Positions 17,911-26,592 of a DNA stretch of 64,000 nt are shown here, one piece after another. The notes beneath the pieces are model-generated. The model was not told where the DNA came from and made no database searches. It saw only the letters and a list, made by a program, of their open reading frames with translations. This DNA comes from Phycisphaerales bacterium. GTDB lineage: Bacteria > Planctomycetota > Phycisphaerae > Phycisphaerales > UBA1924. The stretch spans positions 20,346 to 84,345 of the forward strand of contig JANQNW010000014.1 of assembly GCA_028279375.1 (NCBI GenBank), given 5' to 3'. How positions within the stretch are numbered: position 1 is the first letter of the stretch; the number at the start of each line of letters is the position of its first letter. The position numbers and the translations under genes were made by a program.

Positions 17911-18641
17911 AACACGATCCAGGCCCATCCAGATCGAGCCGTCGGGCGATGACGCTCATGGAGATGCTGATCGCGATCACGCTGCTCGCGACGCTCACCG
18001 GTCTTCTGTCGTCGCTGTGGGGGCAACTGGGTGATTGGGCTCGGCAGAATCAGTTCGCAGGTGAATCACTCGAGATTCAGAGAGCGATCGGATTCCTCGA
18101 CGAGCAGTGGGGCAGCCGACGCGCCGTCCTCCGAGTCGGCGAGGAAGGTAAGAACTCCTGGGATGTCACGCCCGAGGAGCTTCAGTTCGTCACGTCGACA
18201 CCGGCGCTCTTTCCAGACTGGCCGCTCGTGGCGGTGCGCGTCACGTTCGAGATCGAGGATTCACTTCGAAGAACAGCGGATGGCCGGCAGTTTGCGAAAC
18301 TTCTCTATGAGGAGACGCGTCTCATTGACATGAGCACGATGCCTGATCAGCCACGGGACGCGCTGGGCCGGGACATGTCGAGCCGCATCACACTGCTGGA
18401 CGACTGCGTCGAGCTTCGATTCGAGCAACTCGATCTGAGGAGCGCGGCTCGCGCGCGGGCGCGGGGCCTCGCTGACGAGGAGGAACTCAGCCCATGGCGG
18501 CCGGTTGAGGCGAGGAGTCTGCTGCACGAGGCCTTGCGTGAAGAGGAGGATGAGGTCGCGCTTCCACGGGCGATTCGTATTCGCGGAGAACGACGCGGAG
18601 AGGAGTTTGCATGCGAGCTCATCGCAGAAGCTTCGCGATGA
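17907..18641 (+). CDS. gspJ: Type II secretion minor pseudopilin, GspJ-like, with an atypical cleavage site
   Basis: A 244-residue protein whose ATG at 17907 overlaps the gspI stop (ATGA). The leader reads SRRAMTLMEMLIAITLL, so the residue before cleavage is Ala instead of the usual Gly, and +1 is Met rather than Phe; Glu at +5 is kept. The remainder (LEIQRAIGFLDEQWGSRR, DDCVELRFEQLDL) resembles GspJ. It overlaps gspK by 31 nt. It is expected in the pseudopilus tip complex with I and K. The unusual -1 residue may lower cleavage efficiency. Confidence 0.82.
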   Translation: MKHDPGPSRSSRRAMTLMEMLIAITLLATLTGLLSSLWGQLGDWARQNQFAGESLEIQRAIGFLDEQWGSRRAVLRVGEEGKNSWDVTPEELQFVTSTPALFPDWPLVAVRVTFEIEDSLRRTADGRQFAKLLYEETRLIDMSTMPDQPRDALGRDMSSRITLLDDCVELRFEQLDLRSAARARARGLADEEELSPWRPVEARSLLHEALREEEDEVALPRAIRIRGERRGEEFACELIAEASR

Positions 18642-19714
18642 TCGTCGTGCTGCTCGCGTCCGCCGCGATCTTCGGGTTCGCGATGCAGGGCGGTCTGGCG
18701 ATGCGTCTGGCGACGATCGAGACGACTGCGCTCCGCGATCAGGATGCGCTTCTGCGCGAGGCTCGGAGCGCTGCCGCGATCGTCCTGGCGGGTCTGACCT
18801 CCGGACCAGGCGTCGATGAGACGACGCGCACCGACGGATTCGGAACGCCGACGACCTCCGATGAGGAGGACGTCGCACCGCTGGAAGAGCCGAATATTCC
18901 CCAGCTCCCAGAGGAGATCCGTGAGTTGCTCTTCGGGGACCTTCCGGAGCCGGATGATGACGACGACGCGAACGGCGGGTTCCTTTCGAGCCCTGAGCCC
19001 ATCCGCAGAACGACGCGGAGCTCAGGCCGCTACACCGCGCTGCGCAAAGCGGGTCTCCCCGGGCGGCCCATCGCCGTGGTGCGTGACGAGCAGGTGTTTG
19101 AGGTCTCAATCCTCGACGAGGGCGCTCGCCTGAATGTCAATGTCGCGAGCGCTGAGCAGCTGACGACTTATCTCAAGCTCAAGGGGATTCAATCCCCGAC
19201 GGATGTGGCCCTCGCGAGCCAGATCGTCGATTGGCGCGATGAAGACGATTTCGTGAGCCCGCGCGGCGCCGAGAAGGACGAGTATGCCCGGAGAGGCGTC
19301 GTTATTCGCAACGGCGACTTCCTGACCATCGAGGAGTTGCTTTATCTGCCGGCGATGTCACGCGAGATCTACGGCGTCGTGCAACACGATTTGACGGTGG
19401 TCGGCGACGGCGCTCTCTGTGTGAGCAGTGTCAGCCGCGAAGCGCTCCTGAGCGTGCCCGGCATGAATGAGGCGACCGGCGGCGAGGTGCTGACGCTTCG
19501 AGATCAGGGGCAACTCACCAAGAAGTCACTCGAGGCGGCGCTGACGCCGCTCTCGATCGAAGCGCTCGAGCATCTCAGACTCAGTCCGACCTCGACGCTG
19601 CGTCTCTACGTGCGGCCGGTCGGACTCGACATGCCTCCGTTCGAGGGTGTCGCTATCGTGACGGATTCGGGAGGCATTGAGGCGATCATGTTGAATCCGC
19701 CTCGTGCGTGGTAA
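18611..19714 (+). CDS. gspK: Type II secretion minor pseudopilin GspK
   Basis: A 367-residue protein with a short basic N-terminus (MRAHRRS) and a hydrophobic helix, no Glu at +5 as is normal for GspK, and the large alpha-helical insert domain of the family: RLNVNVASAEQLTTYL, IVDWRDEDD, FLTIEELLYLPAMS. The start at 18611 has GGAGAGGAG upstream; an in-frame ATG at 18638 would overlap the gspJ stop but lose the basic residues. GspK caps the pseudopilus and may recognise substrates. An Asp/Glu-rich insert lies around residues 75-125. Confidence 0.9.
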   Translation: MRAHRRSFAMIVVLLASAAIFGFAMQGGLAMRLATIETTALRDQDALLREARSAAAIVLAGLTSGPGVDETTRTDGFGTPTTSDEEDVAPLEEPNIPQLPEEIRELLFGDLPEPDDDDDANGGFLSSPEPIRRTTRSSGRYTALRKAGLPGRPIAVVRDEQVFEVSILDEGARLNVNVASAEQLTTYLKLKGIQSPTDVALASQIVDWRDEDDFVSPRGAEKDEYARRGVVIRNGDFLTIEELLYLPAMSREIYGVVQHDLTVVGDGALCVSSVSREALLSVPGMNEATGGEVLTLRDQGQLTKKSLEAALTPLSIEALEHLRLSPTSTLRLYVRPVGLDMPPFEGVAIVTDSGGIEAIMLNPPRAW

Positions 19715-19724
19715 GGGCGTGTTG

Positions 19725-20921
19725 ATGCGACTGAGCTTTCACACACGGGTTTCGATGGTGGCTCGAGGCGAAGACCTCTACGTCGTCACCGTCCTGCAGA
19801 CCCCCTGGCGCACGACCGTTCGTCATGGTCCGACGCTGCGCGACTTCCGTGCGATGCCCGTCGAGCAGGCGCGCGCGGCGCTCTCCAAAGTCAAGGGCGC
19901 TCACAGGATCACGCTGACGTGCGACGAGTCATGGTGTTCGATCCGTCCCATTCAGATCAAGGCGTCGAACTGGAAGCAGGCGAGGGAAGAAGTGCGACTT
20001 TCGATCGATCGGCTGCTTCCGCTTTCGCCGGATGACGCCATGGTCGGTGTCATTGACATGGACGACTCGACTGGCGACGGCACGCTGCTTGCCGTGCGTC
20101 GCTCCACGGTCCAGGAATGGATCGATCACATCGAAGAAGCGTCGGGCGCGCGCGTTGTAGACGTGCTTGCGCCGCACATGTCAATGCTGGCGCTGGGCCA
20201 TCAGCGGGACGAGCAGGCGCGCGTCATCGAGCTGGACAATGAGGGAACGCCGATCGGTGAGCATCGATTCCGATACGGAGCGCCTGTCCAGTTCGATGCG
20301 CCATTTACGGACAACGCGGAGACGGACGAGGCGTCTTTTGTCGCCGGACCGCGGGAAATCGGCGTCGCCTCGGCTCTGGCGCCAATGATCGGCGCCGGTC
20401 GCTACGCGCCACTGCAGGGGAGAACACCTCCGCCGCCGCGTCGATGGTTGGCGCCGGCGGCCGCCGGCGGACTCGCGATCCTCGTCTTCATCGGCGCAGG
20501 ATCACTGTTTGAAGGTCGACTTCAGCATGCGACTGCCCGCGCCGAGAGCCGGCAGCTTGAATTGGTGGAGCCGCTGAGGCTTGTGCGCGACACTCGCGCT
20601 GACACCGAGCGGCACATCACACTTCTGCGCGACGGCCTCGCCAGGTCCACAAGCGACTGGCAGAGCGTTCTTCCTCTGATGACCGAGGTCGAGCGGGCGC
20701 TCGGCGCCGAAGGTTTCCTGCGTCGCCTCGAGATCTCGCGCGAATACGTCATCGTTCAGGGCGAGTCACCGAGCGCAACCTCCGTGCTCGAGGCGATGGA
20801 GGCGAGTTCCCTCCTGCAGGAGGCGCAGCTCTCGGCGCCAACGAGCGTCTCGAGTCAGTCCGGTCTCGACATGTTCTCTATTCGCGCTCGACGCTCGAAT
20901 CGGGAAGGAGGCGCAGAATGA
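19725..20921 (+). CDS. gspL: Type II secretion assembly protein, GspL-like
   Basis: A 398-residue protein: an N-terminal cytoplasmic part of about 235 residues with a weak PilM/GspL actin-like look (SIDRLLPLSPDDAMVGVIDMD), a Pro/Arg linker, one membrane helix (about 242-262), then a PilN-like periplasmic coiled-coil and ferredoxin-like end. ATG at 19725 is preferred over upstream GTG codons at 19704 and 19719. GspL links GspE to the membrane. Assignment is mainly from topology and from its place between gspK and a GspM-like gene. Confidence 0.78.
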   Translation: MRLSFHTRVSMVARGEDLYVVTVLQTPWRTTVRHGPTLRDFRAMPVEQARAALSKVKGAHRITLTCDESWCSIRPIQIKASNWKQAREEVRLSIDRLLPLSPDDAMVGVIDMDDSTGDGTLLAVRRSTVQEWIDHIEEASGARVVDVLAPHMSMLALGHQRDEQARVIELDNEGTPIGEHRFRYGAPVQFDAPFTDNAETDEASFVAGPREIGVASALAPMIGAGRYAPLQGRTPPPPRRWLAPAAAGGLAILVFIGAGSLFEGRLQHATARAESRQLELVEPLRLVRDTRADTERHITLLRDGLARSTSDWQSVLPLMTEVERALGAEGFLRRLEISREYVIVQGESPSATSVLEAMEASSLLQEAQLSAPTSVSSQSGLDMFSIRARRSNREGGAE

Positions 20922-21514
20922 CCCCGGATCAAAAGCGCCGTTTCTTCCTGATCAGCGTCATGATTGCGCTCGTGGCGCTTGTCGCCGCCGATCGACTAGG
21001 GGTGTTCGGTGGAGCGGATGGCGACGCCGCCGGCGGCGGAACTGCGATGGACGAGTGGCTCAGCGCCGGCGCTCGGGCGAGCGATATGCAGGCGGAGGTT
21101 GATCAGGGGCCCGAGTGGGAGGCGCTGCTCGCCAGCGCTCGCGGATCCTGGGAATCGGTCGCCGACGAGTTGATCGTGGCGCCCAGTGCGGAGGTGGCTT
21201 CGGCCCGCTTACGCAGGCGCGTGCAGGAGGCGATGGGAGAGTTTGATCTCCGGCTCACGGTCTCGGAGGCGTTGCCGCCGCGTGCGCCAGTTGACGGCGA
21301 GCCATTGCGCATCGTCGGCATCGAACTCTCGTTCGACGCGCTGAACCCTGAGCAGGTGTATCGTCTCATCGATCGTTTGGAGCATCTTGATTCGTTGCGA
21401 ACGAACATCCCCACGCTTCGAATCGAGGGTCCGGGTCGGGGAGTGCGCACCGGTATTCAGGTCACGATGAGCTTGCAGGCGCTGGCGATGGTTGAGACGG
21501 GGCGACAGTCATGA
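20918..21514 (+). CDS. gspM: Type II secretion assembly protein, GspM/PilO-like
   Basis: A 198-residue single-pass protein: charged N-terminus, membrane helix (about residues 9-24), then a periplasmic segment ending in a small alpha/beta fold (ELSFDALNPEQVYRLIDRLEHLDSL) that resembles the PilO/GspM dimerisation domain. It overlaps gspL and the next gene by 4 nt each. GspM partners GspL in the inner-membrane complex. Sequence identity to known GspM cannot be judged here. Confidence 0.75.
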   Translation: MTPDQKRRFFLISVMIALVALVAADRLGVFGGADGDAAGGGTAMDEWLSAGARASDMQAEVDQGPEWEALLASARGSWESVADELIVAPSAEVASARLRRRVQEAMGEFDLRLTVSEALPPRAPVDGEPLRIVGIELSFDALNPEQVYRLIDRLEHLDSLRTNIPTLRIEGPGRGVRTGIQVTMSLQALAMVETGRQS

Positions 21515-22605
21515 GGGTGACGCAGCATCATTCGAGTCGCAGCGAGGGTGATGTGCATGCCGTGCCCCCTGCGCAGCTCAGGACTCCCGGCGATGGCGCC
21601 CCGGATGCGATCACCTGGCTGAGCCGAGTGGGTCTCGCGGCGTTCATTCTCGCGCTTGGATGGCTCCTCTTCGCTGTCATACGCCCGCTGCCTGGCCTCG
21701 CAGAACCCGCGATCGGCTCGCTCCCCGTCCTTGAACTACCCGGAGAACACGGCCTGCAGATCGCTGAGCGCGAACGCATTCTGACCTTCGCGACTGGAGA
21801 GAACATCTTCAATCCGGAGCGCTCGCCCTGGTCGAGCGAGCCGAAGGGCGACGATTCGACCGAGATTGCAGAGGAAGCGGAGTCGCCAGCCACAAGCCCG
21901 ATTGCGTCGACTGGCGTGCCTGCAATGAGCGACATCGAGTTCGATGGCGAGCCCGAGCTGCTGACCTATGACGACATCGAGCTCGCGAAGCCGTCCGAGA
22001 TTCCGGTGGCCGTCGTGAAGTCACTGCGAGAGCTTGAACTTCGCGGCATCTATGGGCGCGATGGCGGGTACATCGCGCAGATCGGGAAGATCAGCAACAA
22101 GCGTCGCATGACGAGCGAAGGCTACGCCGTCGGGCAGAAATTCGATGACGAGAACTGGCAGTTGCTTGCAATCGACCCAGTGCATGACCGCGTCATTCTG
22201 CGTCGATCCGACTCCGTCAATGTCGAACTCACGATGTACGCACCGGGCCTCTCTCCGCGTCCACTCCCATCGACGGAGGAGTCGCGCTCTGCCGCTGAGG
22301 CCATGGCGACGGTTGCGCTGCGTACACCGGAGGAGGCTCGATCAGACCTCGAGGAGGGCGGCGTCTCTCAGAGTGAGATCGATGAGTTGCTTCGGCTTGC
22401 AGAGGGCGCAGAGGATCAGGCCGAGGACGGTGACAAGGTCGCCAGCGCTGATAATGGGGATGACGAGAGCACGAAGAGCGCCGCGGCGCCCGCGGGACTC
22501 AGCTCCATTCTCAAGATGATGGCGCGCAACCCGTTCGAAGCGCCGGGCGAGTCTTCGCAAGATGAACCAGAGGATGAGCCGGCGGAAGGTGATGACGACA
22601 ACTGA
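21511..22605 (+). CDS. GspC-like inner-membrane protein of the type II secretion operon
   Basis: A 364-residue protein with a membrane helix at about residues 37-58, a periplasmic region with a small beta domain (LRELELRGIYGRDGGYIAQI ... YAVGQKF, about 172-215) that resembles the homology region of GspC or PilP, and a long acidic, low-complexity C-terminus. The start overlaps gspM (ATGA). GspC normally bridges the inner-membrane platform to the secretin GspD. No PDZ domain is evident. It is last in the operon and converges on pilB with 9 nt between the stop codons. Confidence 0.65.
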   Translation: MRVTQHHSSRSEGDVHAVPPAQLRTPGDGAPDAITWLSRVGLAAFILALGWLLFAVIRPLPGLAEPAIGSLPVLELPGEHGLQIAERERILTFATGENIFNPERSPWSSEPKGDDSTEIAEEAESPATSPIASTGVPAMSDIEFDGEPELLTYDDIELAKPSEIPVAVVKSLRELELRGIYGRDGGYIAQIGKISNKRRMTSEGYAVGQKFDDENWQLLAIDPVHDRVILRRSDSVNVELTMYAPGLSPRPLPSTEESRSAAEAMATVALRTPEEARSDLEEGGVSQSEIDELLRLAEGAEDQAEDGDKVASADNGDDESTKSAAAPAGLSSILKMMARNPFEAPGESSQDEPEDEPAEGDDDN

Positions 22606-22614
22606 TCGTCCGTC

Positions 22615-24468
22615 TCAGTGTCCCGACTCGGTCACGCGAATGACTTCGGTCACTGTTGTCAGGCCTTCCTGAACCTTCTGGAATCCATCGGTGCGAAGCG
22701 GGGTCATGCCGCGCTCGATGCACGCGAGCCGGAACTCGGCCACGTTGGGATTCCGCGCGACCATGTCGCGCATCTGATCATCCACGACGAGCAGTTCATA
22801 GATACCGACGCGCCCGGAGTAGCCCGTATTTCGGCACTTCTCACAGCCCTCACCGACCCACACCTTGTCCGCGGGCAGGCCGTTCATCGAGAGAAACTCG
22901 GCAAGGTCGTCGGCAGGGGTCGTCTCAGTTCGGCAGTTGGGACAGATGCGACGCACCAGTCGCTGCGCCAGGACGGCGTTGATCGCGGCGCCAACGAGGA
23001 AGGGCTCGATGCCGATGTTGATCAGTCGCGTGACAGAGCTCGGAGCGTCATTGGTGTGAAGCGTCGAGAGCACGAGGTGGCCTGTCAGGGCCGCCTGGAT
23101 CGCCGTCTCGGCGGTCTCCATGTCTCGGATTTCACCGATCATGATCACGTCAGGATCCTGTCGCAGCAGCGCCTTGAGCGCTTTGGCGAATGACATCCCG
23201 ATCTTGTCATGCGTCTGCGTCTGGGTGATCCCGCCGAGGTGATACTCGACCGGATCCTCGACCGTCGACACATTCAGCTTCTGCTTGTCCATCTGGCGGA
23301 GCGACGAATACAGCGTCGTCGTCTTACCAGAGCCGGTCGGACCCGTCACGAGGATGATCCCGTGTGGTTCGGCGATCTGCTTCTTCCAGATGTGCAACGT
23401 GTTCTCGTCGAAGCCGAGTTCGTCGAGCGACACATTGATGCTTGCCGTATCGAGAATACGCATCACAGTCTTCTCGCCGTACGGCGTCGGAAGCGTCGAG
23501 ACACGAAGGTCGAGCTTGCGCCCGCGCACGGCGCAGCGAATGCGGCCATCCTGCGGCAGGCGGCGCTCACTGATATCGAGATTCGCCATGATCTTCAGAC
23601 GCGAAGTGATGGCGGCCGCCATGTGACCGGGCGGCGTCATCATCTCGAACAGCACGCCGTCGATGCGGAATCGCACTTTGAGCTTGCCCTCGTTGGGCTC
23701 GATGTGAATGTCGCTGGCGCCCTCCTTGACCGCTGTCTGGAGGATGTAGTTCACGTAGCGAATGACCGGGGACTCGCCCGCCTGCTTCTCGAGGTCGACT
23801 TCGTCCTGAGCGCTCTTCTGCAGCTGGACGTCGTCCTCTTCGACCTCGCTGAGGATCTCGTCGACGTTCAGATCCTGATCGTCGCCCTCGCCGAGCGCGT
23901 CAAGCACGAGCTTGATGTCGCCGCGCGTGACGACCACGACCTTCAGCGAGGAGATGCCGAGCTTGCGTCGGACCGTGTCAAGAAGGAAGACATCATCCGG
24001 CCTGACGGCGCCGAGCACGACGCGCCCGCTATCGCGGCGCAACGGCATGATCTCGTGGCTCTTGCAGAATGCAGGCGTCAGGCGCTGCAACATCGTCATG
24101 TCGATCGCGTCTTCGAGCTGGCTTGTATCGATGCGCTCGAAACTCAGGTTCGCGGTCTCAGCGACGATCGCCTGGATACCGGCTTCGTCGACGTCCTTAT
24201 CCGTGAGCACGTCGACGAGGCTCGTGCCAGGCGACTGGCGAAGCACCGTCTCGGCCTCGGAGAGCTGCTCGGTCGTGATGACCTGCCGCTCGACAAGCAG
24301 CTGTCCGATCTCCTTGGAGTCATGCTGCTCATCGTCCGGGTTGTAGATGTCCTGCAAGGCGCCGTCAACGGGCGCAGCGTCAGCGGATTCGACAGGGGAC
24401 TTGTCGTCGGACTGCCCCTCGGGAACCCCGAGGTCGTTCAGCAGATCATCGAGATCGAACTTGCCCAT
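22615..24468 (-). CDS. pilB: Type IV pilus assembly ATPase PilB
   Basis: A 617-residue ATPase with an acidic N-terminal extension (about 1-50), an MshEN/GSPII_E N-terminal domain (about 52-190), Walker A GPTGSGKTT (376-384), Walker B-type DPDVIMIGEIRD (about 441-452) and a zinc tetracysteine site (CPNC...CEKC). It powers pilus extension. I chose the ATG at 24468; a GTG at 24486 would add six residues. It is the last gene of pilM-N-O-P-B and pairs functionally with PilT/PilC at 2.5-4.8 kb. Confidence 0.94.
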   Translation of the reverse strand: MGKFDLDDLLNDLGVPEGQSDDKSPVESADAAPVDGALQDIYNPDDEQHDSKEIGQLLVERQVITTEQLSEAETVLRQSPGTSLVDVLTDKDVDEAGIQAIVAETANLSFERIDTSQLEDAIDMTMLQRLTPAFCKSHEIMPLRRDSGRVVLGAVRPDDVFLLDTVRRKLGISSLKVVVVTRGDIKLVLDALGEGDDQDLNVDEILSEVEEDDVQLQKSAQDEVDLEKQAGESPVIRYVNYILQTAVKEGASDIHIEPNEGKLKVRFRIDGVLFEMMTPPGHMAAAITSRLKIMANLDISERRLPQDGRIRCAVRGRKLDLRVSTLPTPYGEKTVMRILDTASINVSLDELGFDENTLHIWKKQIAEPHGIILVTGPTGSGKTTTLYSSLRQMDKQKLNVSTVEDPVEYHLGGITQTQTHDKIGMSFAKALKALLRQDPDVIMIGEIRDMETAETAIQAALTGHLVLSTLHTNDAPSSVTRLINIGIEPFLVGAAINAVLAQRLVRRICPNCRTETTPADDLAEFLSMNGLPADKVWVGEGCEKCRNTGYSGRVGIYELLVVDDQMRDMVARNPNVAEFRLACIERGMTPLRTDGFQKVQEGLTTVTEVIRVTESGH

Positions 24469-24497
24469 GCTGATTCCGATCGACACGTCGGGACGTG

Positions 24498-25184
24498 TCA
24501 GTCTCCGAGCACCTTGGAATAGAGCTTGCCGTCGGCTTCGAGCTCGACACTGCGGCCGTGGATGGCGCGAACCGTGAAGATGGCGATCGTGTCGCCGATT
24601 CGAACTGGCACGCCATTGATGCGCGCGATCGGCACGTGGCCGCTGATGATGCTGTTGACTTCCAGCGATTCGAGTGTGCGCGAGATTTCAAGCTTCCGCT
24701 GTTCGGCTTTGCGCCGGAGCTCGGCGTCGAGGTCGTACGTCGGCGCTTCGGCAATCTCAGGAATCTCCTCGGAGTCATCGAGCAGGAACGGATTGCGCTG
24801 TAGATCTGCGAGGGGCACCTGGACAATGTCGTCGCTCGTGCGGAGGGCTTCCATGACGCGCTGATGCGCTTCATCGTCCACGACACCCTCGCCGTCGACC
24901 GGGTAGTCGATCTTCGGCGTGGTGAACGCGACGCCGCCGCGGACACCGACGGTGCGCATGAGGTACAGCGAGCCGGCCGCGACCGCGACGACCATCGTCA
25001 TCATGATGATGTTCGTCGGCAGGCTCTTCTTGACGCCCTCGCCGGACGCGTCGCTGAGATCCGCAAGACCAGAATCCTCGGGATCAGTGAGCGCCGGATC
25101 GGCGCTCATCATGCTCGCCGGAAGACCCTGCGGCTCCGCGGGGCCCGAGTCCGAATCCGAGTTGATGTCGCTCAGCAAACTCAT
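24498..25184 (-). CDS. PilP/GspC-like pilus alignment protein
   Basis: A 228-residue protein with an acidic, Ser/Asp-rich cytoplasmic N-terminus, a membrane helix (about residues 58-76) and a periplasmic part ending in a small beta domain (NSIISGHVPIARINGVPVRIGDTIAIFTV, given here only as a region near 178-206) like the HR/PilP fold. The ATG overlaps the pilO stop by 4 nt. In this position the PilP lipoprotein would be expected; this one is membrane-anchored instead, as in GspC. It probably connects PilNO to the secretin, which for the pilus is not encoded in the window. Confidence 0.65.
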   Translation of the reverse strand: MSLLSDINSDSDSGPAEPQGLPASMMSADPALTDPEDSGLADLSDASGEGVKKSLPTNIIMMTMVVAVAAGSLYLMRTVGVRGGVAFTTPKIDYPVDGEGVVDDEAHQRVMEALRTSDDIVQVPLADLQRNPFLLDDSEEIPEIAEAPTYDLDAELRRKAEQRKLEISRTLESLEVNSIISGHVPIARINGVPVRIGDTIAIFTVRAIHGRSVELEADGKLYSKVLGD

Positions 25185-25729
25185 GAGGCGCCTCCCGTGT
25201 AACCAGACTCGAAGTAGATGCTCAGTGTCATCTCAACTTCAATGACGCCGTCTTCCTTCTTCGACCGGATGATGCGCATGTTGGGGAGCCTCGTGATTCG
25301 GTCGAGCTGCTCGAGATCGAGCAGGAAGGCATAGAAGCGTTCGAACTGTCCGCTGATGGCCATGGAGAGCGGCTGCTCCATGTAGGCGGTCGCCGGCACG
25401 CGCTTCTCGCTGCGCACCTGCTTGAGCGTCAGGCTGTTGCTGCGGGCGATGTCCGCGACCTGTTCCAGAATGACATCGACTTCCTTGTCGGAAGGCAGGC
25501 GCGCTTCGATGCGCTCGATCTGCTCGGCGACCTCCTGATTGCGGAGGGCAAGATCAGACGTCTGAGCGGTCGCCTTCTCGAGCGACTCAAGCACCTGCTC
25601 CTTGTGCGAGATCTCCTTGCGAGCCTGGTTGATCTCGTCATTCTGCGGCCTGAAGACGAACCAGAAGCTCGCGACGGGGACCGCCAGAAGCACGAGCAGA
25701 AAGATGACTTCGCGAATGCCAAATCTCAC
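25181..25729 (-). CDS. pilO: Type IV pilus inner-membrane alignment protein PilO
   Basis: A 182-residue single-pass protein: membrane helix at about residues 8-26, a coiled coil (about 30-85) and a C-terminal ferredoxin-like domain with ISGQFERFYAFLLDLEQLDR, typical of PilO. The start is GTG at 25729, one base after the pilN stop, which suggests coupling. PilO pairs with PilN in the periplasm to align the assembly complex. Confidence 0.92.
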   Translation of the reverse strand: MRFGIREVIFLLVLLAVPVASFWFVFRPQNDEINQARKEISHKEQVLESLEKATAQTSDLALRNQEVAEQIERIEARLPSDKEVDVILEQVADIARSNSLTLKQVRSEKRVPATAYMEQPLSMAISGQFERFYAFLLDLEQLDRITRLPNMRIIRSKKEDGVIEVEMTLSIYFESGYTGGAS

Positions 25730-25730
25730 G

Positions 25731-26549
25731 TCAGTCCTCCTCGTTCTCGCTGGCGTCCGACTTGATCACAAGCCCTTCGGTGAGCGAGGCGGTGTCGCCG
25801 AATGAACGACCCGTGTCCTCAATCGGTGTCAGTTCGCGCGCGTCAGCGTTGGCGACGAGCGTCGCCTCAATCCGGAACTTGTAGAGCCCGCGATCGTCGA
25901 TGATCGTGTTCTGGCTGTACTTCAGTTCAACCTGCTCCAGCAGCGGGCAATCCTGCAACTCGGAGACGTACCACGCCACCTCCTGGTGCCCGACGGCCAC
26001 GCCGACGATCGTCACGGTCGTGTTGTATCGGAGTGGCCTCGGTCCCGACGTCTCGCCATTGGCGTCATCACTCTTGGACTTCTTCGCCAGACTCGTCCCG
26101 CCCTTCTTGGCGCTCGAGCGCTTCTTGGACTTGGACTTCTTGACGCCGGCGCGCTTGCTGCTCAGTTCGACCTCGAGAAGCGTCAGACGCTCCGGCATTC
26201 GGTTGATGAACTGCGAGAGGAGCACGCTACGCGGGGCCTTCTCGATCAGCGCCGAGATCAACTCCGCTTTGCGGTTCTTCTGCTCCTCTTCAGCCTTCAG
26301 TTCCTTGAGCTGCTCGATCTGCTGCGCGGCCTGCGTGTACCGGATGTTGATCATCTTCTGCTGCGTCTTGACGCTCGACCACTGCTGATTCGTCACGAAG
26401 AAGGCGCCGACAACGCAGAAGATGACGACGAAGAAGAGCGTGAGCAGCACGAGATTCGATCGGCGCTCCGCCTTCTTGGCCAGATAGTCCTCAGGAAGGA
26501 ATCCCGAGGTCGATGTCTGGTTGCTCAAATTGGAGAAGGGGTTCTTCAT
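25731..26549 (-). CDS. pilN: Type IV pilus assembly protein PilN with a Lys-rich insert
   Basis: A 272-residue protein with a cytoplasmic N-terminus, a membrane helix (about residues 34-54), a coiled coil and the PilN motif SALIEKAPRSVLLSQFINRMP. A Lys/Ser-rich insert (about 137-165) sits in the periplasmic domain before the last beta strands; ordinary PilN proteins of about 180-200 residues lack it. PilN binds PilM through its N-terminal tail and PilO in the periplasm. It lies between pilM and pilO. Confidence 0.88.
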   Translation of the reverse strand: MKNPFSNLSNQTSTSGFLPEDYLAKKAERRSNLVLLTLFFVVIFCVVGAFFVTNQQWSSVKTQQKMINIRYTQAAQQIEQLKELKAEEEQKNRKAELISALIEKAPRSVLLSQFINRMPERLTLLEVELSSKRAGVKKSKSKKRSSAKKGGTSLAKKSKSDDANGETSGPRPLRYNTTVTIVGVAVGHQEVAWYVSELQDCPLLEQVELKYSQNTIIDDRGLYKFRIEATLVANADARELTPIEDTGRSFGDTASLTEGLVIKSDASENEED

Positions 26550-26592
26550 CCTGCGTCACCGTTGATGTGCCGGCGCGAGCCCGGCGAGGTGC

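Noticed and set aside
23209..24522. 437-residue plus-strand frame over pilB
   Set aside because: Antisense shadow of a clear PilB; Arg/His/Leu-rich translation without domains.
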